Source: JADJPO01 sp963825645 (GTDB lineage Bacteria > Actinomycetota > Actinomycetes > Actinomycetales > Kineosporiaceae). From it: a stretch of DNA of 64,000 nt. Under the pieces are notes generated by a model, which did no database searches, was not told the DNA's origin, and saw only the letters and a program-made list of their open reading frames with translations. Position 1 is the first letter of the stretch; every line of letters begins with the position of its first letter. Both the position numbers and the translations under genes were made by a program. Where the stretch lies: the NCBI GenBank assembly GCA_963825645.1, contig CAWGTT010000003.1, forward strand, positions 186,001-250,000. The letters are read 5' to 3'. This document shows positions 51,154 to 59,158 of this stretch, piece by piece.

Positions 51154-52338
51154 TCAGCGCTGGACGGACCGGTACACCTCGACGGTGCGGTCGGCGATGG
51201 CCTCCCAGGAGAAGTGCTCCTCGGCACGGACCCGCCCGGCCCGGCCCATCTGCCGCGCCCGATCGGGGTCGGCGGTGACCTCGGCGAGAACAGCGGCGAG
51301 ATCGGCGACGAAGGCGTCGGGATCGCGCGGCGTACCGGTCCCGTCCTGCACCTGGTCGATCGGCACCAGCCGACCGGTCACGCCGTCGTCGACCACCTCC
51401 GGGATACCGCCGGTGGCCGTGCCGACCACGGCCGCCTCGCAGGCCATGGCCTCGAGGTTGACGATCCCGAGGGGCTCGTAGACCGACGGGCAGACGAAGG
51501 TGGTCGCCGAGGACAGGACTCGGCACAGCTCGTCGCGCGGGAGCATCCGCTCGATCCAGACCACGCCGCTGCGCTCGGTCTGCAGCTCGGCGACCAGGCC
51601 GCTCACCTCGGCCATGATCTCCTTGGTGTCCGGAGCCCCGGCGCAGAAGACCAGCTGTACCTCCGGCGGCAACAGCCGGGCCGCGCGCAACAGGTAGGGC
51701 AGTCCCTTCTGCCGGGTGATCCGGCCGACGAAGACCACGCTGGGCCGGTCCGGGTCGATGCCCATCCCCCGGACAGCCTCCGGCTTCTCATCGCGCGCCC
51801 AGCCGGACAGGTCGATGCCGTTGTGGACGACCTGCACCTTGCCCGGGTCGACGTCGGGGTAGCTGCGCAGGATGTCCTCGCGCATCCCGGCGCTCACCGC
51901 GATCACCGCCGCGGCCCCGAGGTAGGCCGTCTTCTCGGCCCAGGATGAAAGCGCGTACCCGCCGCCCAACTGCTCGGCCTTCCATGGCCGCAACGGCTCC
52001 AGGCTGTGCGCCGACAGCACGTGCGGCACGTCGTAGAGCAGGCCGGCCAGGTGCCCGGCGAGGTTGGCGTACCAGGTGTGGGAGTGGACGACGTCCGCCC
52101 CCTCGCAGTCGGCCGCCATCGCCAGGTCCACCCCGAACGTGCGCAGCGCGGCGTTCGCCTCGGCGAGCCCGGTGAGGTCGGCGTATCCGGTGACGCCCTC
52201 CTCCGCGCGCGGCGGGCCGAACGCCCGCACCCGGACCTCAACGCGGCTGCGGAGCACCGCGGCGAGGTTCTCGACGTGGACGCCGGCCCCACCGTAGACA
52301 TCCGGCGGGTACTCCCTGGTCAACAGATCGATGCGCAC
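51154..52338 (-). CDS. glgM: GT4 glycogen/maltose-1-phosphate synthase (GlgM/GlgA type)
   Basis: Retaining GT-B glycosyltransferase of family 4, 394 residues. It matches the actinobacterial enzyme (Rv1212c in M. tuberculosis) that condenses ADP-glucose with glucose-1-phosphate to give maltose-1-phosphate for alpha-glucan synthesis. Motifs: RIDLLTREYPPDVYGGAGVH at the acceptor/ADP-glucose loop, ADVVHSHTWYANLAGHLAGL, VVFVGRITRQKGLPYLLRAA, and the E-x7-E block PSVYEPLGIVNLEAMACEAA. GTG 52338 is the family start; a longer start at ATG 52374 is possible. It diverges from glgC across 48 bp, as in mycobacteria. Confidence 0.92.
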   Translation of the reverse strand: MRIDLLTREYPPDVYGGAGVHVENLAAVLRSRVEVRVRAFGPPRAEEGVTGYADLTGLAEANAALRTFGVDLAMAADCEGADVVHSHTWYANLAGHLAGLLYDVPHVLSAHSLEPLRPWKAEQLGGGYALSSWAEKTAYLGAAAVIAVSAGMREDILRSYPDVDPGKVQVVHNGIDLSGWARDEKPEAVRGMGIDPDRPSVVFVGRITRQKGLPYLLRAARLLPPEVQLVFCAGAPDTKEIMAEVSGLVAELQTERSGVVWIERMLPRDELCRVLSSATTFVCPSVYEPLGIVNLEAMACEAAVVGTATGGIPEVVDDGVTGRLVPIDQVQDGTGTPRDPDAFVADLAAVLAEVTADPDRARQMGRAGRVRAEEHFSWEAIADRTVEVYRSVQR

Positions 52339-52386
52339 GGCAGTCACCGTAGTGCGAGAAGGCACCGAGGTCATAGGGTCGGCGCC

Positions 52387-53628
52387 ATGGCGAATCCGAG
52401 GGTCATGGCAATCGTTCTCGCAGGCGGCGAGGGCAAGCGACTGATGCCGCTCACCGCCGACAGGGCCAAGCCCGCCGTCCCGTTCGGCGGCGTCTACCGG
52501 TTGGTCGACTTCGCTCTCACCAACATCATCAACGCCGGGTACCTCCACGTCGTGGTGCTGACCCAGTACAAGTCGCACAGCCTGGACCGGCACATCTCCC
52601 AGGCCTGGCGACTGTCGACGTTGCTCGGGAACTACGTCGCACCGGTGCCCGCCCAGCAGCGGGTCGGCAAGCGCTGGTACCTGGGCAGCGCCGACGCGAT
52701 CTTCCAGAGCCTGAACCTGGTGCGCGACGAGAAGCCGGACATCATCGTCGTGGTCGGCGCCGACCACGTGTACCGCATGGACTTCTCCCAGATGGTCGAC
52801 GCTCACCGCGAGTCCGGGGCACCGTGCACGGTCGCCGCGATCCGTCAGCCGATCTCGCTGGCCGACCAGTTCGGCGTGATCCAGGCCGCCGCGGACGACC
52901 GGCGCCGGATCGCCGAGTTCCTCGAGAAGCCCACCAATCCCGCAGGGCTCGTCGACGCCCCGGACCAGGTCCTCGCCTCGATGGGCAACTACGTCTTCGA
53001 CACCGACGCACTGATCGAGGCGGTCACCGCCGACGCCGACCTGGAGACCTCCAAGCACGACATGGGCGGCGACATCGTTCCGTACTTCGTCGATCGCGGC
53101 GAGGCCGGCGTCTACGACTTCATCGACAACCATGTACCCGGTTCCACCGACCGCGACCGCGACTACTGGCGCGACGTGGGAAGCCTGGACGCCTACTTCG
53201 AGGCACAGATGGACCTGGTCTCCGTGCACCCGGTGTTCAACCTCTACAACTACGAGTGGCCGATCTACACCCATCTGGGGCCATGGCCTCCGGCCAAGTT
53301 CGTGCACGGCTGGCACGGCCGGATCGGCCACTCGGTCAACTCGATCGTCTCCCCCGGGTGCGTCGTCTCGGGCGCCTTGGTCGAGAACTCGGTCCTGTCC
53401 CCCAACGTGGGGGTGCACTCCTGGGCCACGGTCAGTGACGCTGTTCTGATGGACAACGTCGAGATCGGTCGGCACGCCGTCGTCCGTCGGGCCATCCTCG
53501 ACAAGAACGTCGTCGTGCCCGAGGGCGCCCGAGTCGGCATGGACCCCGACGAGGACCGCGAGCGGGGCTTCCTGGTCACCGACTCCGGGATCACCGTCGT
53601 CGACAAGGGGGGAATCATCCCGGTATGA
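52387..53628 (+). CDS. glgC: Glucose-1-phosphate adenylyltransferase
   Basis: Makes ADP-glucose from ATP and glucose-1-phosphate, the committed donor for alpha-glucan synthesis. 413 residues. The nucleotidyltransferase motif is VLAGGEGKRLMPLTADRAKP, the regulatory/substrate stretch AVPFGGVYRLVDFALTNIIN, glucose-1-phosphate binding FLEKPTNPAG, and the catalytic Asp VVVGADHVYRMDF. A left-handed beta-helix follows (SIVSPGCVVSGALVENSVLS). Allosteric Arg/Lys positions are present in the N-terminal loop. Together with glgM it feeds the GlgE pathway. The final ATGA overlaps the next gene. Confidence 0.97.
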   Translation: MANPRVMAIVLAGGEGKRLMPLTADRAKPAVPFGGVYRLVDFALTNIINAGYLHVVVLTQYKSHSLDRHISQAWRLSTLLGNYVAPVPAQQRVGKRWYLGSADAIFQSLNLVRDEKPDIIVVVGADHVYRMDFSQMVDAHRESGAPCTVAAIRQPISLADQFGVIQAAADDRRRIAEFLEKPTNPAGLVDAPDQVLASMGNYVFDTDALIEAVTADADLETSKHDMGGDIVPYFVDRGEAGVYDFIDNHVPGSTDRDRDYWRDVGSLDAYFEAQMDLVSVHPVFNLYNYEWPIYTHLGPWPPAKFVHGWHGRIGHSVNSIVSPGCVVSGALVENSVLSPNVGVHSWATVSDAVLMDNVEIGRHAVVRRAILDKNVVVPEGARVGMDPDEDRERGFLVTDSGITVVDKGGIIPV

Positions 53629-54443
53629 GCACCGAGAATGTCACACCCGACAGCGCCCGCCGCCGTCCCGTCCGGATCGCAGTCCAGCTTCAGCCTCAGC
53701 ACGCCGACTACGCCGAGATCCGGCGGGCGCTGGTCGCCGCCGAGGAGGCGGGTGTCGACGTGGCGTTCAACTGGGACCACTTCTTCCCCCTCTACGGGGA
53801 ACCGGACGGCAAGCACTTCGAGTGCTGGACGATGCTCGGTGCCTGGGCCGAGGCGACGTCACGGGTCGAGATCGGCGCCCTGGTCACCTGCAACAGCTAC
53901 CGCAACCCCGAGCTCCTCGCCGACATGGCCCGCACGGTCGACCACATCAGCGGCGGCCGGCTGATCCTGGGCATCGGTGCCGGATGGTTCGAGCGCGACT
54001 ATGCCGAGTACGGCTATGACTTCGGTACACCGGGGTCGCGGCTGGCCGACCTGGAGCAGGCCATGCCCCGGATCGAGAAACGCTGGGCAGCGCTGAACCC
54101 GCCCGCGCTGCGTGACATCCCCGTGCTGATCGGCGGCGGCGGGGAGCGCAAGACACTGCGGTATACGGCCCGGCACGCCGACATCTGGCATGGCTTCGGG
54201 TCGCCGCCCACCCTCATCCGCAAGGCAGGCATCCTCGACGAGTGGTGCCGCACCGAGGGTCGCGACTCCGGCGAGATCGAACGCTCGACCGGTGTGCAGG
54301 ACGGCCCGGACGACGCCGGTGCAGCCCTGCTCGGGGCCGGGTTCACCCTGTTCACGATCGGGCTCACCGGCCCGCACTACGACCTGGGCATGATCAGCGA
54401 CTGGCTGGCCTGGCGTGACGAGGTGAACACGGGCCACCGCTGA
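53625..54443 (+). CDS. F420-dependent LLM-class oxidoreductase
   Basis: A 272-residue luciferase-like monooxygenase-fold protein, intact in contrast to the broken paralogue at 3.9-4.9 kb. Features: VRIAVQLQPQHADYAEIRRA, VDVAFNWDHFFPLYGEPDGK, VEIGALVTCNSYRNPELLAD and SGGRLILGIGAGWFERDYAE, the usual order of family strands, followed by RDIPVLIGGGGERKTLRYTA. F420 is the likely cofactor because actinobacterial members of this branch use it. The start overlaps the glgC stop by 4 nt; the link to alpha-glucan synthesis is unclear. The substrate is unknown. Confidence 0.9.
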   Translation: MSTENVTPDSARRRPVRIAVQLQPQHADYAEIRRALVAAEEAGVDVAFNWDHFFPLYGEPDGKHFECWTMLGAWAEATSRVEIGALVTCNSYRNPELLADMARTVDHISGGRLILGIGAGWFERDYAEYGYDFGTPGSRLADLEQAMPRIEKRWAALNPPALRDIPVLIGGGGERKTLRYTARHADIWHGFGSPPTLIRKAGILDEWCRTEGRDSGEIERSTGVQDGPDDAGAALLGAGFTLFTIGLTGPHYDLGMISDWLAWRDEVNTGHR

Positions 54444-54454
54444 TCGCCCGCGCG

Positions 54455-54964
54455 TCAGACGCGCGGCACCTCGAACCGCTCCAGGACCGCCTTTCCCGGC
54501 TGGACGGTGCGCCAGCTGCCGGTCAGCCGCAGGACGGCGAGGGCGTTGGTCGGGAACTTCGTCGCAACCCGGGCCAGGGCGTTCGGATCCGATCCGGGAC
54601 CGGCGAGCGCAAGCGTGGTGGCGGACAGGGTCGGCTCGTGCCCGACCAGGGCCACTGTGTGGACCGCGTCATCGCAGGACTGCACCAGGTCCAGGACCTC
54701 CTCGGGGTCGGCACCGTACAGCAGCGGCTCCAGCCGCATGGGCGGCGGAGGGTCGAGCGCCGTGGCGACGATCTCCCACGTGTGCCGCGCGCGCTGCGCG
54801 TCCGAACACAGCACCAGGTCGAGCGCGGGGCCCTCCGCGACGAACCAGTCGCCGGCGGCCTGGGCGTTGCGCCGGCCCTTGCCGGCCAGCGGCCGGTCGT
54901 GATCGGGCACGCCGGAGGGGTAGGCCGACTTGGCGTGGCGGAGCAGCACCAGCCGGCGGATCAC
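54455..54964 (-). CDS. sixA: Phosphohistidine phosphatase SixA-like
   Basis: A 169-residue histidine-phosphatase-superfamily protein. The catalytic RHG-type motif is RLVLLRHAKSAYPSGVPDHD with the phospho-accepting His, the second His is in LVGHEPTLSATTLALAG, and the Arg/Glu positions in CSDAQRARHTWEI complete the site. SixA removes phosphate from phosphohistidine in phosphotransfer proteins; small homologues may act on other substrates. The GTG at 54964 is chosen as it begins the conserved strand. It is downstream of fabI on the same strand with 61 bp between. Confidence 0.88.
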   Translation of the reverse strand: MIRRLVLLRHAKSAYPSGVPDHDRPLAGKGRRNAQAAGDWFVAEGPALDLVLCSDAQRARHTWEIVATALDPPPPMRLEPLLYGADPEEVLDLVQSCDDAVHTVALVGHEPTLSATTLALAGPGSDPNALARVATKFPTNALAVLRLTGSWRTVQPGKAVLERFEVPRV

Positions 54965-55025
54965 GCCGCGGCCGCCGCGGGAGACGCCTCCGGCCAGGGG
55001 CCACGTGATCGAGGCGCTGGGCGGG

Positions 55026-55790
55026 CTAGCCGATGGCATGGAACCCGCCGTCGACGTGGACGATCTCACCGGTCGTGGCCGGGAACCAGGGTGACAGGAG
55101 TGCCACGCACGCCTTGGCCGTGGCGGTGGGGTCGGCGATGTCCCAGCCGAGCGGGGCACGCTCGGGCCAGGTGTCCTCGAAGGCGGTGAAGCCCGGAATG
55201 GACTTGGCGGCCATCGTCCGCAGCGGACCCGCCGCGACCAGGTTGACCCGGATCCCGCGCGGACCCAGGTCTCGGGCGAGGTAGCGCGACGTCGACTCGA
55301 AGGCCGCCTTGGCCACGCCCATCCAGTCATAGACCGGCCAGGCGACGCTGGCGTCGAAGGTGAGTCCGACCACGCTGCCACCGGCACCCATCAGCGGCAG
55401 GGCGGCCGCCGCGAGCGACTTCAGCGAGAAGGCCGAGATGTGCACGGCGGTGGCGACGTCCTCCCAGGGGCATTCCAGGAAGCCACCGCCCAGGGCGCTC
55501 GGCGGGGCGAACCCGATCGAATGCAGCACGCCGTCCAGACTGGGTAGGTGCTGCTGCACGGCGCCGGCCAGGGCGTCGAGATGGCCGCTGTCGGTGACGT
55601 CCAGCTCCACCACCGGGGCCGGGCGCGGCAGTCGTCGGCTCACCGCCTGGGTGATCTTCATCTGCCGCCCGAACGAGGTGAGCACGACCTCGGCACCCTC
55701 CTGCTGGGCCAGCTTGGCCACGTGGAACGCGATCGAGGCGTCGGTCAGGACGCCGGTCACGAGGAGGTTCTTGCCGTCGAGCAGAGCCAT
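55026..55790 (-). CDS. fabI: Enoyl-ACP reductase (InhA/FabI type)
   Basis: NADH-dependent reductase completing each round of fatty-acid elongation (FAS II). 254 residues. Divergent SDR features: NAD loop LLVTGVLTDASIAFHVAKLA, LHSIGFAPPSAL, and the active-site pair Tyr and Lys six residues apart in PVYDWMGVAKAAFESTSRYL. The substrate-loop and C-terminal TGEIVHVDGGFHAIG match InhA. AAGGAG precedes ATG 55790 by 7 bases. It is the second gene of a fabG-fabI pair, 74 bp apart, like mabA-inhA of mycobacteria. Confidence 0.96.
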   Translation of the reverse strand: MALLDGKNLLVTGVLTDASIAFHVAKLAQQEGAEVVLTSFGRQMKITQAVSRRLPRPAPVVELDVTDSGHLDALAGAVQQHLPSLDGVLHSIGFAPPSALGGGFLECPWEDVATAVHISAFSLKSLAAAALPLMGAGGSVVGLTFDASVAWPVYDWMGVAKAAFESTSRYLARDLGPRGIRVNLVAAGPLRTMAAKSIPGFTAFEDTWPERAPLGWDIADPTATAKACVALLSPWFPATTGEIVHVDGGFHAIG

Positions 55791-55864
55791 CGCGGCTCTC
55801 CTTTCGTTGGTCGGTGCCGGGGACGTCCGGCGGAGCCGATCGGTCGGCACCGGGGATGAACCGG

Positions 55865-56569
55865 TCAGTGGCCCATGCCGAGCCCGCCGTCGACCGGGAG
55901 CACTGCCCCGTTGACGTAGCCGGCGGCGTCCGAGGCGAGGAAGCGGACGGCGTGGGCGATCTCGTCGGTGGTTCCGAACCGGCCGGCGGGGATCAGCCCG
56001 GCGTAGGCCTCGCGCCGCTCGGGCGTCAGCGCGGCGGTCATGTCGGTCTCGACGAACCCGGGGGCGACCACGTTGGCGGTGATCCCGCGCCCGCCCAGCT
56101 CACGGGCGATCGAGCGGGCCATGCCGACCAGGCCGGCCTTGCTCGCCGCGTAGTTCGCCTGACCCTGGCCGCCGTAGAGGCCGACCACGCTGGAGACGAG
56201 GACGATCCGGCCCCGTCGCATCCGGACCATGCCCTTCGCGGCCCGCCGGGTGCAGCGGAAGACACCGGTGAGGTTGGTGTCGATCACGGTGTGCCAGTCC
56301 TCGTCGCTCATCCGCAGCATGAGCTGGTCCCGGGTGATCCCGGCGTTGGCGACCAGCACCTCGACCGGACCCTGCGCCGTCTCCACCTCGCCGAAGGCGG
56401 CATCCACCGACGCGGTGTCGGTGACGTCGCAGGAGACCCCGAGGAGATCCTCGGGCGCCCGACCGGTGCGATAGGTGACGGCGACCGCGTCGCCGTCCGA
56501 CGCCATCGCCCGCGCGATGGCCAGTCCGATGCCGCGACTACCGCCGGTGACCAGGACGCTACGGGCCAT
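55865..56569 (-). CDS. fabG: 3-oxoacyl-ACP reductase
   Basis: NADPH-dependent beta-ketoacyl-ACP reductase of FAS II, 234 residues. Classical SDR motifs: VLVTGGSRGIGLAIARAMAS, LVANAGITRDQLMLRMSDED, catalytic Ser in IVLVSSVVGLYGG, and Tyr-x-x-x-Lys in ANYAASKAGLVGMARSIA. It ends GAVLPVDGGLGMGH. AAGGAG lies before the ATG. It leads the operon with fabI. Confidence 0.96.
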   Translation of the reverse strand: MARSVLVTGGSRGIGLAIARAMASDGDAVAVTYRTGRAPEDLLGVSCDVTDTASVDAAFGEVETAQGPVEVLVANAGITRDQLMLRMSDEDWHTVIDTNLTGVFRCTRRAAKGMVRMRRGRIVLVSSVVGLYGGQGQANYAASKAGLVGMARSIARELGGRGITANVVAPGFVETDMTAALTPERREAYAGLIPAGRFGTTDEIAHAVRFLASDAAGYVNGAVLPVDGGLGMGH

Positions 56570-56896
56570 GAGCGTGCTCCTTCTCGCAGGGGGCGCCCGG
56601 CTGAACGAGCCGGTGTCGGTGCTTGAGGAGGATACGGGCGTCAGGTCACGTCGCGGCGCCTGGTGAGCAGCATCGCGAGACCGGTGAGCCGTGCGCCAAG
56701 GATGGTCAGCCGGGCATGGCGCTTCCCGCTGATCGTGGCGGTCCCGCTGTTGGGGTGATCAACCCGGTCAGAGACCGACGGACAGGCCCGCAGGCGTGCC
56801 GACGACGAGGGACTCCCCACCCGCCGGGGCCGAGAACGAGGGCACGGGTCGAGTCCTCGGGTGCAGTGACTCATCCAGGGCCCTACCGTAGAGGCC
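56570..56896. other. Divergent intergenic region
   Basis: Lies between fabG and the DUF3099 gene. No frame is supported on either strand. It should hold the fabG-fabI promoter; I see no convincing hexamers or repeats. Confidence 0.4.
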
Positions 56897-57223
56897 ATGG
56901 CCTACCGGGCGGGTGATGACGGCACCGTGCACCGCATCACCGCTGTACCCCGCGCGCACAGCGAGGACCTCGACGGACGGGTGCGCCGCTACGTGATTTC
57001 GATGAGCATCCGCACCGTCTGCCTGATCCTGGTGCTGGTGATCGACCACCCGGTGCGATGGGCGTTCGCCCTGGGAGCGATACTTCTCCCCTACGTCGCC
57101 GTCGTCATGGCCAACGCCGGTAAGGGACGCCGTTCGACGCTGGACTCGGTGTCGGTCGAGGTCAACCGGCCGGCGTTGAGCGCGGCGAGCGTTCCCGTCC
57201 CTCGCGACCGCGCCGAACCCTGA
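56897..57223 (+). CDS. DUF3099 family membrane protein
   Basis: A 108-residue protein with two membrane helices (SIRTVCLILVLVIDHPVRWA and FALGAILLPYVAVVMANAG) after the family opening VHRITAVPRAHSEDLDGRVR. The role is unknown. DUF3099 genes in actinobacteria often neighbour SURF1 and fabG/fabI, as here. A tandem 18-bp repeat begins at its stop codon. Confidence 0.88.
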   Translation: MAYRAGDDGTVHRITAVPRAHSEDLDGRVRRYVISMSIRTVCLILVLVIDHPVRWAFALGAILLPYVAVVMANAGKGRRSTLDSVSVEVNRPALSAASVPVPRDRAEP

Positions 57224-57282
57224 GGTCATTGCCGGCCCTGAGGTCACTGCCGGCCCTGAGGTCACTGCCGGCCCTGAGGTCA
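57223..57282 (+). repeat. 18-bp tandem repeat at the end of the DUF3099 gene
   Basis: Three units of AGGTCACTGCCGGCCCTG (the first with T for C at base 7) run head to tail at 57223-57276, followed by a partial AGGTCA. The array begins on the last base of the stop codon and lies ahead of the structured leader of SURF1. Confidence 0.9.
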
Positions 57283-57356
57283 GGTCCGCCGACGCGATGG
57301 GTCCCGCGGTGAATCCTCCGTACACGAACGTGTCTCGGTGCCATACTGGCGCCCGC

Positions 57357-57428
57357 GTACCCCTGTCCCCCCGTTCGGGGTACGCCCAGGACGCCGGGCG
57401 GCCTCCCCCCCGTGGCCGCCCGGCGTCC
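57357..57428 (+). promoter_or_regulatory. Strong double hairpin ahead of SURF1
   Basis: Two perfect inverted repeats lie in tandem. GTACCCC (57357-57363) pairs with GGGGTAC (57377-57383). Then GGACGCCGGGCGGCC (57389-57403) pairs over all 15 bases with 57414-57428, leaving a loop of TCCCCCCCGT. No T-run follows, so a standard intrinsic terminator is not certain; GC-rich terminators without T-runs are known in actinobacteria. The second hairpin ends 21 bp before the SURF1 GTG. It may be a terminator for DUF3099, an attenuator or a cis-regulatory RNA. Confidence 0.6.
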
Positions 57429-57449
57429 ACCTCTTGGGAGAATGCGCGC

Positions 57450-58298
57450 GTGATGTCCTGGCAGGAGGCTCGCGCCTGCCTGCGTCTGCTCCTCGAGCGC
57501 GGCTGGCTGCTCGCCCTGGTCGGGGTGATCGCGCTGTCCGCGATCTTCTCCGTCCTGGGTCGCTGGCAGTACGGGCGGCACGAGGGCAAGGTGCTGCGCA
57601 ACGAGCGCATCGACGCCAACTACGACGCCGCCCCGGTGCCGCTGGACGACGTGCTGCTGGCCCCCTCGGAGCCGCTGGCGGACAGCGAGCAGTGGACCCC
57701 CGTCACCGTCACCGGCCGCTACCAGCCGCAGGAGACCGTGCTGGTGCGCAACCGTCCCCTCGATGGTGTCTATGGCTTCGAGGTCCTGGTGCCGTTGCGA
57801 ATGGCCGGCGGCGAGGTCCTCATGGTCGACCGAGGCTGGGTCCCGAACGGCCGGACCGGGGCGGCGCCGGACGTCGTCCCCGACCCGCCCACGGGAACCG
57901 TCGACCTCGTGGTCCGGCTGCGGCCGGGCGAGCCAGGCCTGGACCGCACCCCACCGGCCGGTCAGCAGCTGAGGATCGACCTGCCCCGGATCTCCGAGCA
58001 GATCGGCGATCCCCTCGGCGAGCGGATGTACCAGGCCTACGGAGTGCTGGCCGAGTCCTCGGTGCGGCTCGACGATCCCTCGAGCGCCGGCCTCCTCCCG
58101 CTGCCCCGGCCCGACCAGGGTCTGGGACCGCACCTGGCCTACGCCGTCCAATGGTGGGCGTTCGCCGTCGTCGCCTACCTCGTGCTCGGGTACTACCTGC
58201 TGCGTGAGGTGCGGCTCCGGGCCGGCACGCTCCCCCCGGCGACCGCTGGCCGGCGCCGCTCGGTCGACGAGGAGTGGGAGGACCGGGTTCTGGAATGA
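57450..58298 (+). CDS. SURF1 family protein
   Basis: A 282-residue membrane protein of the SURF1 family, which helps assemble cytochrome c oxidase, including heme insertion. Helix 1 is WLLALVGVIALSAIFSVLG, followed at once by the family motif RWQYGRHEGKV. The external domain includes PVTVTGRYQPQETVLVRNRP and VLMVDRGWVPNGRTG, and helix 2 is WWAFAVVAYLVLGYYLLREV. GTG 57450 lies 8 bases after GGGAGA, with an ATG next; earlier in-frame codons read through the hairpin leader and are rejected. Confidence 0.92.
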   Translation: MMSWQEARACLRLLLERGWLLALVGVIALSAIFSVLGRWQYGRHEGKVLRNERIDANYDAAPVPLDDVLLAPSEPLADSEQWTPVTVTGRYQPQETVLVRNRPLDGVYGFEVLVPLRMAGGEVLMVDRGWVPNGRTGAAPDVVPDPPTGTVDLVVRLRPGEPGLDRTPPAGQQLRIDLPRISEQIGDPLGERMYQAYGVLAESSVRLDDPSSAGLLPLPRPDQGLGPHLAYAVQWWAFAVVAYLVLGYYLLREVRLRAGTLPPATAGRRRSVDEEWEDRVLE

Positions 58299-58396
58299 GC
58301 CACCTCGCGTGAAGCGCAAGGGCTCAAGGCGGCGTCGGCCGGACTCGATAGACCATACGTGCCTCGGGCACGTTCCGAGCCGATGGGGTGCGCCGC

Positions 58397-59158
58397 ATGG
58401 ATCTTGGTCTGAGTGACCGCGTCTACGTCCTGGCCGGGGCCTCGCGCGGGCTGGGCCGGGCGTGTGCCCTGCAGCTGGTCGGTGAAGGGGCCAGGCTGGT
58501 ACTGAGCGGCCGCGACGGCCCGGCACTGGCGACCACCGCCGCCCTGCTCGGCGGCCCCGAGCGGGCCATCGCCCTGTCCGGCGACATCAGCGAGCCGGGC
58601 ATGGACACCTGTCTCACCGGCGCCGCTGTGGCCCGCTACGGTCGCCTGGACGGCGTTCTCATCGGCATCGGCGAGCCGCCGGCCCACCGGCTCGGTGATA
58701 CCCAGGACGGCGACTGGCGTCTGGCCTTCGACTCGGCATTCCTGGGCCCGCTACGGCTGGCGCGTACCGTGGCGGCGCATGTGTCCACCGAGGGCGGATC
58801 GGTGCTGTTCATGATGTCGGCCTCGGTTCGCGAACCGCAGCCCGGCCAGGCACTCGCCAACGGGCTGCGACCGGGCCTGGCCATGGCCGCGCGGACGATG
58901 GCCGAGGAGCTGGGGTCGCGCAACGTGCGGGTGAACGTGCTGCTGCCCGGCTACCTCGACACCGAGCGGGCCCGGGAGCTCGACGACGCCGCTGCGGGCG
59001 AGGCGACCCGGCGAGAGAACGAGCAACGGGTCGCCCTGCGCCGCTACGGCGACCCGCTCGAGCTGGCCCGTCCGGCGGTATTCCTGCTCTCCCCTGCGGC
59101 CAGCTACGTCACCGGTTCGGTGCTCGCCGTCGACGGCGGGCTGACCCGCTCGATCTGA
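58397..59158 (+). CDS. SDR-family oxidoreductase lacking the usual Tyr-x3-Lys
   Basis: A 253-residue Rossmann-fold short-chain dehydrogenase. The cofactor motif LAGASRGLGRACALQLVGEG is complete, and the C-terminus GSVLAVDGGLTRSI is ordinary. In the active-site region SASVREPQPGQALANGLRPG no Tyr-x-x-x-Lys occurs; the aligned region reads ALANGLRPG, a pattern I recall from a divergent SDR branch with Asn and Arg in this stretch. Activity may therefore differ from classical SDRs. ATG 58397 is chosen over an ATG three codons earlier because the strand begins here. The last 55 bp overlap the convergent ABC gene. Confidence 0.85.
   Translation: MDLGLSDRVYVLAGASRGLGRACALQLVGEGARLVLSGRDGPALATTAALLGGPERAIALSGDISEPGMDTCLTGAAVARYGRLDGVLIGIGEPPAHRLGDTQDGDWRLAFDSAFLGPLRLARTVAAHVSTEGGSVLFMMSASVREPQPGQALANGLRPGLAMAARTMAEELGSRNVRVNVLLPGYLDTERARELDDAAAGEATRRENEQRVALRRYGDPLELARPAVFLLSPAASYVTGSVLAVDGGLTRSI

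Noticed and set aside
57162..58526. Minus-strand frame containing repeated DLRAGS units
   Set aside because: The repetition is just the 18-bp tandem repeat read in reverse; the SURF1 gene occupies the other strand.
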